From Candidatus Oceanisphaera merdipullorum (GTDB lineage: Bacteria > Pseudomonadota > Gammaproteobacteria > Enterobacterales > Aeromonadaceae): a stretch of 64,000 bases of DNA. Where the stretch lies: NCBI GenBank assembly GCA_018883865.1, contig JAHLFI010000043.1, forward strand, positions 1 to 64,000, given 5' to 3'. A program made the translations under genes and the position numbers. Numbering within the stretch: the first letter of the stretch is position 1; each line of letters begins with the position of its first letter. Positions 26,509-34,552 of this stretch are shown here, piece by piece. The notes beneath the pieces were generated by a model. It was not told the origin of the DNA. It worked only from the letters and a program-made list of their open reading frames with translations, and searched no databases.

Positions 26509-27468
26509 ATGAGTAAGAAGCTATTAAGACAATTGACCCTGGCGCGCTGTGTTCCATACCGTCCATATAAGCTGACCGCGCGCCAGCTGCAAGAAAAATT
26601 AGAAGAAGAAGGTATCCAGGTAAGTCTGCGTACAGTACAGCGTGACTTAGAAGAAATGTCCGGCATGGGCCTGTTTGATCTCACATCAGATGATCGCAGC
26701 AAACCTCACGGCTGGTGTTTCGAACGCAATGGCTTAAATGACTTTGCTAATTTTATGCCACTGGGCTTAGCAATGGCACTTAAGACCTGGAATGATCAGG
26801 CCGCTGATTTGCTGCCTGCCAGTGTACTGAACGAATTAAACCCTATTATTGACAAGGCCAATCAGGTCATTAAAGACAGCCAAAGTGAACTGGCCAGTCG
26901 CTGGGTCGAAAACGTGGTTAGTCTGCCGAGACCCTTTGCCGGCAGTCCAGAAATTCGCCGCGCGACCACTATTCGAGATGCGCTGTGGCGCGGTCGTAAG
27001 TTTAGTGCCGAAATTCGCCGCGTGATTAAAGGTCGCACCGTGTGGTTGCGTTACGAACAGGTCAATCCATTGGGCATAGTGGCCCGTAAAGATGGCACCA
27101 TGCTGTTGTGTACCGTATCGGATATGGACCCTAAAGTTTACGGCATCTCTTTTGAGCACATTAAAGAAGTGGAGCTGACCAGTCGTCCGGTGACACAGCC
27201 TCGTGATTTTAGTGTCAATAAATTGATACGGGAAAAGGGCTATCACGAAGAAGCGGATACCATTCAATTTGTGGGTCGTATTACCAGCCCGAATCGCGCC
27301 ATTATTGAAACTGCCATTCCGGGTAACAACCCTAGGTTGACCCGTTATGACAAGCAGAGCATGATGGTGGAAACTGAAGTGAAAGATTCGCCAGAATTCC
27401 GCCGCTGGTTAACAGACATGGCAGGAAAAGTTGAAATACTGGCGCCAGAATCACTTAAAAACAGTTAA
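26509..27468 (+). CDS. WYL-domain transcriptional regulator
   Basis: 319 residues. N-terminal winged helix (about 1-70: TARQLQEKLEEEGIQVSLRTVQRDLEEM) and a WYL domain (about 160-230) followed by a C-terminal WCX-like extension. The WYL core is recognisable (RYEQVNPLGIVARKDGTMLLCTV, FEHIKEVEL) although the W-Y-L triplet itself is changed. WYL regulators bind nucleic acids or nucleotides as signals and often control DNA-damage or phage-defence genes. The gene sits 98 bases upstream of an ftsZ homologue, separated by repeats and a terminator-like hairpin. Its targets are unknown. Confidence 0.82.
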   Translation: MSKKLLRQLTLARCVPYRPYKLTARQLQEKLEEEGIQVSLRTVQRDLEEMSGMGLFDLTSDDRSKPHGWCFERNGLNDFANFMPLGLAMALKTWNDQAADLLPASVLNELNPIIDKANQVIKDSQSELASRWVENVVSLPRPFAGSPEIRRATTIRDALWRGRKFSAEIRRVIKGRTVWLRYEQVNPLGIVARKDGTMLLCTVSDMDPKVYGISFEHIKEVELTSRPVTQPRDFSVNKLIREKGYHEEADTIQFVGRITSPNRAIIETAIPGNNPRLTRYDKQSMMVETEVKDSPEFRRWLTDMAGKVEILAPESLKNS

Positions 27469-27483
27469 ACTAACGATACCAAT

Positions 27484-27518
27484 ATATTGTTCCTAAGATA
27501 TTGTTTGTAAAATATTGT
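27484..27518 (+). repeat. Three ATATTGT heptamers at 14-bp spacing before the ftsZ homologue
   Basis: ATATTGT occurs at 27484-27490, 27498-27504 and 27512-27518, exactly 14 bases apart. A fourth copy lies upstream of the WYL gene at 26407-26413. Regular spacing suggests a protein-binding array; the region is AT-rich, so chance cannot be excluded. Confidence 0.6.
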
Positions 27519-27524
27519 ATCCGA

Positions 27525-27552
27525 GGGCTGATTATTCAGCCCTTTTGTTTTT
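27525..27552 (+). terminator. Terminator or attenuator between WYL gene and ftsZ homologue
   Basis: GGGCTGA, loop TTAT, TCAGCCC, then TTTTGTTTTT. A 7-bp stem with T-rich tail, ending 14 bases before the ftsZ start codon. It would end the WYL transcript and would also sit in the leader of any ftsZ transcript starting in the gap. Confidence 0.7.
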
Positions 27553-27566
27553 CCACGGAGTCCCGG

Positions 27567-28658
27567 ATGAGCGACCACCTCTTTTTTGAACCTGCCGAGC
27601 CAGAATGTGATGTCATTAATATAGGCGTTATCGGTGTAGGCGGTTGCGGCGGTAATACCGTCAATTTATTAGCAGATAGCGCTTTGCCCGACCGCGTGAA
27701 TATAGTGGCCATGAATACGGACGCTAAGGCACTGCAACAAAGTCGCGTTAATGTACTGCAGCTCGGCAAACTATTAACCCGAGGCCTAGGTGCAGGGGCG
27801 CAAGCAGAAGTAGGCCGCCACGCGGCAGAAGAAAGTCTTGATGAAATCCGTGCCCAACTCAGAGGCGCGGATTTATGCTTTATAACGGCAGGCATGGGCG
27901 GCGGTACCGGCACGGGTGCCGCACCCATAGTCGCGAAAGTCGCCAGAGAGCTGGGCATAATGACGGTCGCTATCGTCACTCGCCCCTTTGGTTTTGAAGG
28001 TAAATTGCGCGCCAAAGCTGCCGACGACGGCCTTAAAGCCTTGTCTGAGTACACAGACGCGCTCTTGGTGTTACCTAACGATTACTTACTTAAAGTATTG
28101 GGCTCAAAAACACCCTTGCTGCAAGCATTTACCGAAAGCAGTAAAGTGATCCAAAATGCCGTTAAAGGCTTAGCCGACATCATAGGTCAAACCGGCTTGA
28201 TTAATATCGACTTCGCCGACGTGCGCACTATTATGCGCCAGCAAGGTAAGGCGGTTATGGGTATTGGCATAGGCAAAGGCGAAAATAAAGTACAAGACGC
28301 CACCCTACAGGCGCTAAATAACCCGTTACTGGAAAGAGTCGAATTAGAACGCGCCCGGGGTGTGCTGCTCAACGTGGTCGCCTCTATGGATATCGGCTTG
28401 GACGATTTCCAGAAAATTGGTGATCTGGTTGCGGAGTGCGTGGGCGAATATGCCACTGTGGTCTCAGGCATCAGCTTAGACCCTAATCTGGTCGATACCA
28501 TTCAAGTCACTATGATTGCTACTGGCATACAGCCGCAACAAGCCACCATAGCTCCCACGCAACAGGCTAAACCTGAAGCGACAGAGGTGGCTTCGAATCA
28601 AGCAGCCATGCCCGAAGGTCTAGATATTCCCGCCTTCTTGCGCCATCGCCAGCAGTAG
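27567..28658 (+). CDS. FtsZ homologue outside the dcw cluster (probable second FtsZ)
   Basis: 363 residues. GTPase tubulin fold: G-box GVGGCGGN (23-30), tubulin signature AGMGGGTGTGAAP (108-120), T7 catalytic loop NIDFAD (213-218), then a short linker (about 323-350) and a C-terminal peptide LDIPAFLRHRQQ resembling the E. coli FtsZ tail that binds FtsA and ZipA. The core is clearly diverged from gamma-proteobacterial FtsZ, for example GVGGCGGN instead of GVGGGGGN and VASMDIGLDDFQKIGD after the T7 loop. No ftsQ, ftsA or lpxC is near. The frame is open to 27501, but GGAG 6 bases before 27567 and homology support this start. All polymerisation and GTPase residues I can recognise are present, so it is likely active. 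Confidence 0.88.
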   Translation: MSDHLFFEPAEPECDVINIGVIGVGGCGGNTVNLLADSALPDRVNIVAMNTDAKALQQSRVNVLQLGKLLTRGLGAGAQAEVGRHAAEESLDEIRAQLRGADLCFITAGMGGGTGTGAAPIVAKVARELGIMTVAIVTRPFGFEGKLRAKAADDGLKALSEYTDALLVLPNDYLLKVLGSKTPLLQAFTESSKVIQNAVKGLADIIGQTGLINIDFADVRTIMRQQGKAVMGIGIGKGENKVQDATLQALNNPLLERVELERARGVLLNVVASMDIGLDDFQKIGDLVAECVGEYATVVSGISLDPNLVDTIQVTMIATGIQPQQATIAPTQQAKPEATEVASNQAAMPEGLDIPAFLRHRQQ

Positions 28659-28685
28659 ACATTTTACTGCAAGCGTAAAGCAAAT

Positions 28686-28718
28686 AAAAAAAGCCGATGC
28701 TGTGCATCGGCTTTTTTT
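28686..28718. terminator. Bidirectional terminator after the ftsZ homologue
   Basis: AAAAAAAGCCGATGC, loop TGT, then the full complement GCATCGGCTTTTTTT: a 15-bp stem. Lies between convergent genes. Confidence 0.93.
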
Positions 28719-28765
28719 ATGCCCGTTGTTCTAGGCCCAGCTTCCATTATTAAACTTAAGTGTTA

Positions 28766-29935
28766 TTAAAGCTCAAGATCGACCCATACGATACGGTGAT
28801 CTGAGCTGGCACGCCATTCGGGCCAACCTCGTTTACTCCAAAACAGCTCGGCATCGACTTTATTGGGCGCCGGCCAATACACCCCGCTGGCGACGGCATT
28901 AAGCCCGACACTGGGTAATACATAATCCAACCGTAAACCTTGGCTGTGGGTCCAATACTTAGGTGAGCCTAGGCGCGATTGACGCAACTTGAGCGCAAAG
29001 CCGCCTCTGGCAGCGGGCCGCAGTGAGCCCAGAGCCACGGCGCGATTTAGCAGCGGCTCTTGCAATAACGTTTCTATGGCACTTTGATAACCATCACCAT
29101 CGAGTGGATCGGCATTTAAATCACCCAAGATCACAAAGTCACTGCCGATTGCTAAACCGCCTTTCTCACCCGCATCATCATACAAGTATCCACTCTGTTC
29201 AGGCCGAATGTAGTCATGCCAGAGCCGCAGTTCATCATGATTGCGACAGCTATTACGTCGCTCACCCCCTTCATCTATGGGCGGTGCAGGATGACTGGCT
29301 AGCAGATGCAACACTCGTCCGTTGGGCAACAATACCGGCAAGTCGAGGTGGTTTTTAGAAGACAGCGGCAAAATATCGAGCACTGGTTTTCGGTAGTAAC
29401 TACCCTGCTCGGTTTGCGGCAACTTAGCGTCTGGCATATCGCGCCATAAAAAATGGCGAAAACTGCGCATTTGTTCAAACAACAGCGGAAAGCGCGATAA
29501 TACCGCCATCGCATATTGACCATGAAAGGCACCAAACCCTAAGCCATCTTGGGGCAAGGTCGGCGAGCTCTCGCCGTGTAACGACGCTTTATCTGGATTT
29601 AAACGCGCTTCATTTAACTCTTCTCTATTCAACACAAGGGGCGCTAACACGCCGGTATTGGTCGGCACTAAATAACGATACGGATAGTCTATGCCCTGCT
29701 CGCCTTCCGCCACATAATGTTGGCAAAACTGGGTTAAATGCGCATCGCTGGCCAACTCACCATCATGATCAAATTCGTTTAATAGCAGTATATCGGGCCG
29801 GACCCGTTGCAGAATATGCGCGAGATTGCGAGCCTGGGTGGATCCTGTGGCTAACTCTGCGGCTAGCTGCCCCGGTCGACTTCTGTCCAAAGCGACGTTA
29901 AATGTCGCCACTCGGATTCTTAAGGGCTGCATCAT
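28766..29935 (-). CDS. Endonuclease/exonuclease/phosphatase family protein
   Basis: 389 residues, EEP fold (DNase I/APE1/sphingomyelinase superfamily). Motifs in order: VATFNVAL at the N-terminus, LLLNEFDHDG (metal-binding Glu), HLLASHPAPP, VILGDLNADPLDGDG and the closing SSDHRIVWVDLEL with catalytic Asp-His. No signal peptide is evident. Members act on nucleic acids or on phosphodiesters such as inositol phosphates; the substrate here is not determined. Convergent with the ftsZ homologue. Confidence 0.82.
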   Translation of the reverse strand: MMQPLRIRVATFNVALDRSRPGQLAAELATGSTQARNLAHILQRVRPDILLLNEFDHDGELASDAHLTQFCQHYVAEGEQGIDYPYRYLVPTNTGVLAPLVLNREELNEARLNPDKASLHGESSPTLPQDGLGFGAFHGQYAMAVLSRFPLLFEQMRSFRHFLWRDMPDAKLPQTEQGSYYRKPVLDILPLSSKNHLDLPVLLPNGRVLHLLASHPAPPIDEGGERRNSCRNHDELRLWHDYIRPEQSGYLYDDAGEKGGLAIGSDFVILGDLNADPLDGDGYQSAIETLLQEPLLNRAVALGSLRPAARGGFALKLRQSRLGSPKYWTHSQGLRLDYVLPSVGLNAVASGVYWPAPNKVDAELFWSKRGWPEWRASSDHRIVWVDLEL

Positions 29936-30007
29936 GAGCGTTACTTGCCTTTAAAGTTCAAACTGTCATCATCTGGTCATGGAATGCTGGTTTTCAAGGA
30001 TGAGATG

Positions 30008-30346
30008 ATGTTCAGCAGTATATTGTGTATTACGCTTCTTTTATTTGGCCTGCTGCATGTGTTGCGACGGCGCCAAGAGAGCTTTCGTATTCGTTTACAA
30101 GATACGCAGCTTACGGTGATCAGCGGCCAGCCGCCTGCTGTTTTGCTACAATTTTGTCGGCAACTCACACACGATATCCGCAGCATTAAAGGCAGTATTC
30201 GTGGCATCAAAAAAGACGGCCTTATTGTACTAATTTGTTCGCACAGTATCCCCATTGCCTACCGACAAGATATTTATTTATTTTGGGAACAACAACTAAA
30301 CAGCGCCAAAACAGGCATCAAGCAGGCTATCGAGTCACCTAAATAG
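30008..30346 (+). CDS. DUF3634-like single-span membrane protein
   Basis: 112 residues: a membrane segment at about 3-17, then RRRQ and a small domain (FRIRLQDTQLTVISGQPPAVLLQFCRQL, then GLIVLICSHSIPIAYRQDI) that resembles the DUF3634 family of vibrios and relatives. Function unknown. The frame is open to 29945, but AAGGA 7 bases before 30008 favours the later start; the ATG at 30005 is also possible. Confidence 0.6.
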   Translation: MFSSILCITLLLFGLLHVLRRRQESFRIRLQDTQLTVISGQPPAVLLQFCRQLTHDIRSIKGSIRGIKKDGLIVLICSHSIPIAYRQDIYLFWEQQLNSAKTGIKQAIESPK

Positions 30347-30427
30347 CGATTAATTCATGCTATTGCTCTTGACCTGAGCTTAATTTACCGCTTTGCTGAA
30401 TACATTATTAATACATGAGGTTTACCG

Positions 30428-31105
30428 ATGAAATTATATCCGCTACTACTTTGCGCCCTCTTAGCCGCCTGCTCTAGCCAAGCACCTTCGGATACGGCAA
30501 AGAACACCAACAAGCAAAATAGTCAAAATGCTGCCAATAAAGCAGCAGATAAAATAAAACCGAAAGGCGAATTTGCCCAAATTGACATCTCTAAGTCACA
30601 GCAAGCCATGGATGCGATTACGAGTGGCAAGGGCGAAACCATTAATACTATTTTGAAAGCGCCGAACGATTATGCGCCGCCCGTATTATATTTAATTTCT
30701 GCCATTATGTTTGATAACGACTATCAAGATCAGGCCACATTTTGGTTTTATGCGGCACAACTACGAGCCCGCAGTGATGCAAATAAATCCGGTGATGAAA
30801 CTGCGCATGCAGCCGTAAGCCAGCTCAACCAGCGCTTTGGCGCCAAGATCACGCCTTATTCCATGAGTAACCCTCAACGTCTTCAAGCCATCGTCACCCA
30901 GGCGCTAGAATGGGATGCCGAGCAAACCCGTAACTACGATGCACGTTGGATTGCACTGCAGAGTAAAGATGTACTCACCGAAAGCACGGTAGACTTTGCT
31001 CCTAAGGAAAAATGGCAAGAAATTGATGCGCTAACCCGCAACCAGTTTCGCCAAGGTTTAGAGCAGGCGCTTAGCAAATTAAAGCAGCCCGCACCCGCTA
31101 ACTAA
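30428..31105 (+). CDS. Lipoprotein of unknown function
   Basis: 225 residues. Lipobox LLAAC with C15 as the acylated residue, then a low-complexity Asn/Lys/Ala linker (about 20-55) and a helical domain (about 60-225) containing TINTILKAPNDYAPPVLYLISAIMFDNDYQDQATFWFYAAQLRARSDA, which reads like TPR/SEL-type helices. The mature part lacks the +2 Asp retention signal (it has Ser), so outer-membrane sorting is expected. I do not recognise the family. Preceded by GAGG; followed by a terminator. Confidence 0.75.
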   Translation: MKLYPLLLCALLAACSSQAPSDTAKNTNKQNSQNAANKAADKIKPKGEFAQIDISKSQQAMDAITSGKGETINTILKAPNDYAPPVLYLISAIMFDNDYQDQATFWFYAAQLRARSDANKSGDETAHAAVSQLNQRFGAKITPYSMSNPQRLQAIVTQALEWDAEQTRNYDARWIALQSKDVLTESTVDFAPKEKWQEIDALTRNQFRQGLEQALSKLKQPAPAN

Positions 31106-31134
31106 GTCATTTATCAGTGTGTGGTGTGAATAAG

Positions 31135-31159
31135 ATCCCGGCCTTGGTCGGGATTTTTT
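31135..31159 (+). terminator. Terminator after the lipoprotein gene
   Basis: ATCCCGGCC, loop TT, GGTCGGGAT (one G-T pair), then T-rich tail. Confidence 0.85.
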
Positions 31160-31272
31160 ACATCTAATGTCACACCTTAATACCCGCAGACTTATCAATT
31201 TAAGCATTCACTTAAATAAATATCTGATTCAGGGTAAAATTGTCTCTATTCAGGTCACCGGAGAATAGATAC

Positions 31273-31950
31273 ATGAGCGGTTCACACTCTAGCCCCATTA
31301 AAGTTTGGGATTGGTCAATTCGGGTTTTTCACTGGAGCTTGCCTCTACTACTATTCTTGCTTTGGCGTTCCGCAGGCGAAGACATGGATCAGCATATGCT
31401 GTTCGCACAAGCCCTACTCGCTCTGGTGACCTATCGTATTATTTGGGGGTTTATTGGTACGCCTTATGCGCGTTTTAGCCATTTCATTTATCACCCTAAA
31501 TATATTTTTCGCTATTTTTTAGCCAGCACTAAGCCCAACAAGCCTATCTACCTCAGCCATAATCCGGTGGGCGGCATTATGGTACTGATAATCTTAGCCA
31601 CATTACTGTTTCAGTTAACCACTGGCTTATTTAGCAGCGACGATATTTTTTACGAAGGCCCACTCTATAAATATGCATCAAATGCCACGGCCAGTTTAAT
31701 GACCTTCCTGCACAAAAAATGGTTTTATTACGGTATCTTATTGATAGTCGCAATGCATGTATTGGCCATAGTGGCTTATCGCATCCGTGGTGAGGCGTTA
31801 GTCAAAGCCATGGTCACCGGCCATAAGCGCGTGGCGCTCGATCGTGTGGCCGATGTGCTGCCTCAGCCCACGACCTTTCCATGGGGACGTTTTGTGCTGG
31901 CGCTCGCACTGGCAGCTTTGCCGGTATGGTATTTGTTTTATTACATCTAA
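31273..31950 (+). CDS. Cytochrome b561-family membrane protein
   Basis: 225 residues with five hydrophobic segments. The first part has WDWSIRVFHWSLPLLLFLLW with a heme-ligand histidine, then YRIIWGFIGTPYARF, NPVGGIMVLIIL and KKWFYYGILLIVAMHVLAIV, the pattern of the prokaryotic b561/hydrogenase cytochrome-b family. It probably transfers electrons between the quinone pool and a periplasmic partner; cytochrome c' encoded at 33469-33930 could be one, an inference from proximity. Start set at 31273 with GGAG about 10 bases before. Confidence 0.8.
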   Translation: MSGSHSSPIKVWDWSIRVFHWSLPLLLFLLWRSAGEDMDQHMLFAQALLALVTYRIIWGFIGTPYARFSHFIYHPKYIFRYFLASTKPNKPIYLSHNPVGGIMVLIILATLLFQLTTGLFSSDDIFYEGPLYKYASNATASLMTFLHKKWFYYGILLIVAMHVLAIVAYRIRGEALVKAMVTGHKRVALDRVADVLPQPTTFPWGRFVLALALAALPVWYLFYYI

Positions 31951-31974
31951 GTCATAGCCAGCAGCTCAAGATGA

Positions 31975-32003
31975 AAAACACCGAGCAGCAGGCTCGGTGT
32001 TTT
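31975..32003. terminator. Bidirectional terminator between cytochrome b and yceI
   Basis: AAAACACCGAGC, loop AGCAG, GCTCGGTGTTTT: a perfect 12-bp stem between convergent genes. Confidence 0.92.
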
Positions 32004-32032
32004 ACGTACGGCTTATCGCTGACAGCTTTCTT

Positions 32033-32608
32033 TTATTGCTTCACACCTTCCAGAATAAATTCCAACTCCATGGTGGCGGCAGCCGGACCTAGATCGTAAT
32101 CAATGCCAAAATCACTGGGCTTAAGCGTCATTTCGCCCTCGAAGCCGCGACGATAACCGCCCCAAGGATCTTTACCTGCACCCACTTCTTCAATTTCAAA
32201 CACGACTTCCTTAGTCACACCGTGCAGCGTTAAGTCGCCCTTAACTTGATACTCACCCGCATCCTCACCTTGGGTCACACTGGTGCTCTTAAAGCTGGCT
32301 TCAGGGAACTGCTTCACGTCTAAAAAGTCTTTACTGCGCACGTGACGATCACGCTCCGCATGGTTACTGTCCACACTATTGGTGTTAATGGTGATAGCCA
32401 CGCTGTTGTTGGCAGCATCATCTTCATCAAATACGAAGTTACCTTTAAAGTCATTAAAACGACCCACGACCCAACTATAACCTAGGTGATTTATCTTGAA
32501 GTTAATCGAGGCGTGCATGCCATCGGTATCTACCACATAGTTTTCTGGTGCGGCAAATACAGGGCTCGCCATCAGCATGATAGCGGCGGCAATCAGCGTT
32601 TTTTTCAT
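32033..32608 (-). CDS. yceI: YceI family periplasmic lipid-binding protein
   Basis: 191 residues with a signal peptide (1-19, ending FAA). YceI lipocalin-like beta-barrel: HASINFKINHLGYSWVVGRF, FNDFKGNFVFDE, HVRSKDFLDVKQFPEASFKST, and GDLTLHGVTKEVVFEIE. Family members bind isoprenoid chains such as quinones in a hydrophobic cavity. Lies 28 bases after a b561 gene on the same strand, the yceJ-yceI arrangement of E. coli. Confidence 0.92.
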   Translation of the reverse strand: MKKTLIAAAIMLMASPVFAAPENYVVDTDGMHASINFKINHLGYSWVVGRFNDFKGNFVFDEDDAANNSVAITINTNSVDSNHAERDRHVRSKDFLDVKQFPEASFKSTSVTQGEDAGEYQVKGDLTLHGVTKEVVFEIEEVGAGKDPWGGYRRGFEGEMTLKPSDFGIDYDLGPAAATMELEFILEGVKQ

Positions 32609-32636
32609 TATTCTCTCCTTGAAATAGACTAGGTAA

Positions 32637-33158
32637 TTAAAGCATACGCTTTAGGGTGACATCTTTATCTAAGAAATGGTGCTTGAGTGCGGCTAAAGCG
32701 TGTAGCCCAGATAAGCCTATCAAGGCCCATCCCGCGTATTCGTGCCATAAACCGGCCACATCTTCTTGGTTAGCAAAAGCGTTAATCAACACAGGCACAT
32801 CAAACCAGCCAAAGAAGGGAGCGGGCCTGTCATCGGCGGTGGCGATTAAATAACCACTGATAAACATAACAAACAATAAGCCGTAGAGCAGCCATACGGT
32901 TGCACTTGCCAGCACCCGCTCCCATGGCGGATGGCTGCTTAAGGCGGCGGGTCGCTGAGTTGAGAAGCGGACGACTAATCGCAGCAGCACTAATAACACT
33001 AACAAAAAGCCCACGCTTTTATGCCAAAATGGCAGCACTTGATAGAGAGAGTCGTAATAGCTTAAGTTACGCATCCATAGGCCAACGGCGAATAGTCCGA
33101 TAACCATAAGCCCGGTCACCCAATGCAAGATGCGCACTGAAATTGCATATTTTTGCAT
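32637..33158 (-). CDS. Cytochrome b561 (YceJ/CybB type)
   Basis: 173 residues with four membrane segments. Heme-ligand histidines are in ISVRILHWVTGLMV (first segment), PFWHKSVGFLLV (second) and LHALAALKHHFLDKD (fourth, b561 signature). Start at the ATG 33158 with GAGG upstream; a GTG three codons earlier is in frame. A likely two-gene unit with yceI. The upstream region holds short tandem repeats. Confidence 0.88.
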   Translation of the reverse strand: MQKYAISVRILHWVTGLMVIGLFAVGLWMRNLSYYDSLYQVLPFWHKSVGFLLVLLVLLRLVVRFSTQRPAALSSHPPWERVLASATVWLLYGLLFVMFISGYLIATADDRPAPFFGWFDVPVLINAFANQEDVAGLWHEYAGWALIGLSGLHALAALKHHFLDKDVTLKRML

Positions 33159-33183
33159 CTGATGCACCTCTGAAATTCTGGCC

Positions 33184-33247
33184 GTGTTTTGGCCGTGTTT
33201 TGGCTGAGTTCTGGCTTGAGTTCTGGCTTGAGTTCTGGCTTGAGTTT
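33184..33247. repeat. Short tandem repeats upstream of cybB
   Basis: Two copies of an 11-base unit GTGTTTTGGCY (33184-33205) followed by three perfect copies of GAGTTCTGGCTT (33206-33241) and a partial fourth. It lies 26-90 bases before the cytochrome b561 start codon and so within its likely promoter or leader. Copy-number change by slippage would alter promoter spacing. Confidence 0.85.
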
Positions 33248-33422
33248 GACTGAGCTGCGAACGATGTTATCAAATAATCGCACCTATCAAATCGCCCACT
33301 TCTATCGTGATATAAATATGCAGCCTGCTTATTTTTAGCATCTAACGGCTCATATCACTAATATCAAAAGTATTATTTATGACGGCGCGCAACCTTTAAT
33401 AAATGCATTTCAAATACCCAAT

Positions 33423-33446
33423 AAAAAAGAGCCGTTAGGCTCTTTT
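33423..33446 (-). terminator. Terminator of the cytochrome c' gene
   Basis: Minus strand AAAAGAGCC, loop TAAC, GGCTCTTTT followed by further Ts. Confidence 0.85.
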
Positions 33447-33468
33447 CAACATATATATGAAGTGCATA

Positions 33469-33930
33469 TTAGTCGGCGCGATAGTCATCGTGACACGCTT
33501 TACAGGTCTTCAGCATTTTACTGACGGCAGGTAGGGCGGCTTTTTTATCAAAACCAGGCTCTCCTGACACGGCAACAAGCTCCTGCAAGGCAGCACCAAA
33601 AGCTTTACCTTTGTTGCCCATGCCTTCCAGATCATCCCAAGCAGCAGGCAGCATATTGCTGTCTTTCACACCTTGAGTGGATGGGTCATAGGTCTCACCT
33701 AGCAACTTAGCCACATTGGCCATGTTTAAGCTGCGCTCATGAAATTCCTTGGCGTTAAACTCAGTTTCACCCTTGGCCATGGCACCCATGACTTTGGCTT
33801 GAGCGCTCATGACTTGATAGATGGACTGGCGATATTTAACCAGGTCTTCTGGCTTAAATAATTCAGCTTGGGCAAATGCAGAGCTAGCGAATACGCCACC
33901 AACCACTAACAGCGCAACTTTTTTCAGCAT
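33469..33930 (-). CDS. Cytochrome c' (periplasmic)
   Basis: 153 residues. Signal peptide (1-20, ending FAQA), a four-helix bundle and a single C-terminal heme site CKACH (143-147), the cytochrome c' layout. DLVKYRQSIYQVMSAQAKVMGAM is the conserved first helix. Cytochromes c' bind nitric oxide and protect against nitrosative stress. It is single-gene with its own terminator, close to two b-type cytochromes. Confidence 0.92.
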   Translation of the reverse strand: MLKKVALLVVGGVFASSAFAQAELFKPEDLVKYRQSIYQVMSAQAKVMGAMAKGETEFNAKEFHERSLNMANVAKLLGETYDPSTQGVKDSNMLPAAWDDLEGMGNKGKAFGAALQELVAVSGEPGFDKKAALPAVSKMLKTCKACHDDYRAD

Positions 33931-34039
33931 TACTTGCTCCTAATATTAGTTATTTTTAATTCGTAATATATACGTTCATTAGCGTATTACGATAAACCAT
34001 CAAATAACTCAAAGCCACCCATAAATGCAAGGTTGCGGC

Positions 34040-34552
34040 TTAGGGAAATTGTTTTACCCAAATAAGCTGCTCGGTAGCAAAACCTAACGCCTTGGCTTTC
34101 GCTTCAAACTGAGCTTTAAGTTCAGGGCTAATGGTCGGGGTGCGCGCGAGCAACCATAAGTAGTCGCGGTTGTAGCCCGTCACGAACGCATATTGATAAG
34201 CGTCGTCCAATTCAAACACCACATAAGATCCATAAAACGGGCCAAAGAAAGACACCTTAAGATGTGCCTCACTGGGGTTATTCACGAAGTAGGCTTTACC
34301 TTCAACCTCTTTAGCCTCGCCACTCTTCGCATCCACGCCGCGGTTTAGCACCCGAATACCGCCATCATCACGCATCTGATACTCGGCCGTCACTTGCTCT
34401 AGTCCCCGTTCAAAGGAATGATCGAGTCGGGCAATTTCATACCAAGTACCCAAGTAACGTTGAGCATCAAAGTTTGTTACCGGCGTCACGCCCTCCGGCT
34501 TACCGGTACAGGCCGTCAATAAAACCAACACACCTAACAATAAGTAACGCAT
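34040..34552 (-). CDS. blc: Outer-membrane bacterial lipocalin Blc
   Basis: 170 residues. Lipobox LLTAC (C15), then the lipocalin signature FDAQRYLGTWYEIARLDHSFERGLEQVTAEY and the C-terminal YLWLLARTPTI block. Binds lysophospholipids or fatty acids at the outer membrane; in E. coli induced in stationary phase. Single gene. Confidence 0.93.
   Translation of the reverse strand: MRYLLLGVLVLLTACTGKPEGVTPVTNFDAQRYLGTWYEIARLDHSFERGLEQVTAEYQMRDDGGIRVLNRGVDAKSGEAKEVEGKAYFVNNPSEAHLKVSFFGPFYGSYVVFELDDAYQYAFVTGYNRDYLWLLARTPTISPELKAQFEAKAKALGFATEQLIWVKQFP

Larger units (their letters stand above)
33159..33468. other. Gap between cytochrome b561 and cytochrome c' genes
   Basis: About 310 bases. Holds the tandem repeats (33184-33247), an AT-rich stretch (33260-33420) without a convincing frame, and the cytochrome c' terminator. 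Confidence 0.7.

Noticed and set aside
27501..27566. 22-residue N-terminal extension of the FtsZ homologue
   Set aside because: It spans the heptamer and hairpin, lacks a ribosome site and has no FtsZ counterpart.
33067..33273. Minus-strand frame with SQNS repeats upstream of cybB
   Set aside because: The repeats are DNA tandem repeats read in a frame that overlaps cybB; no start signal.
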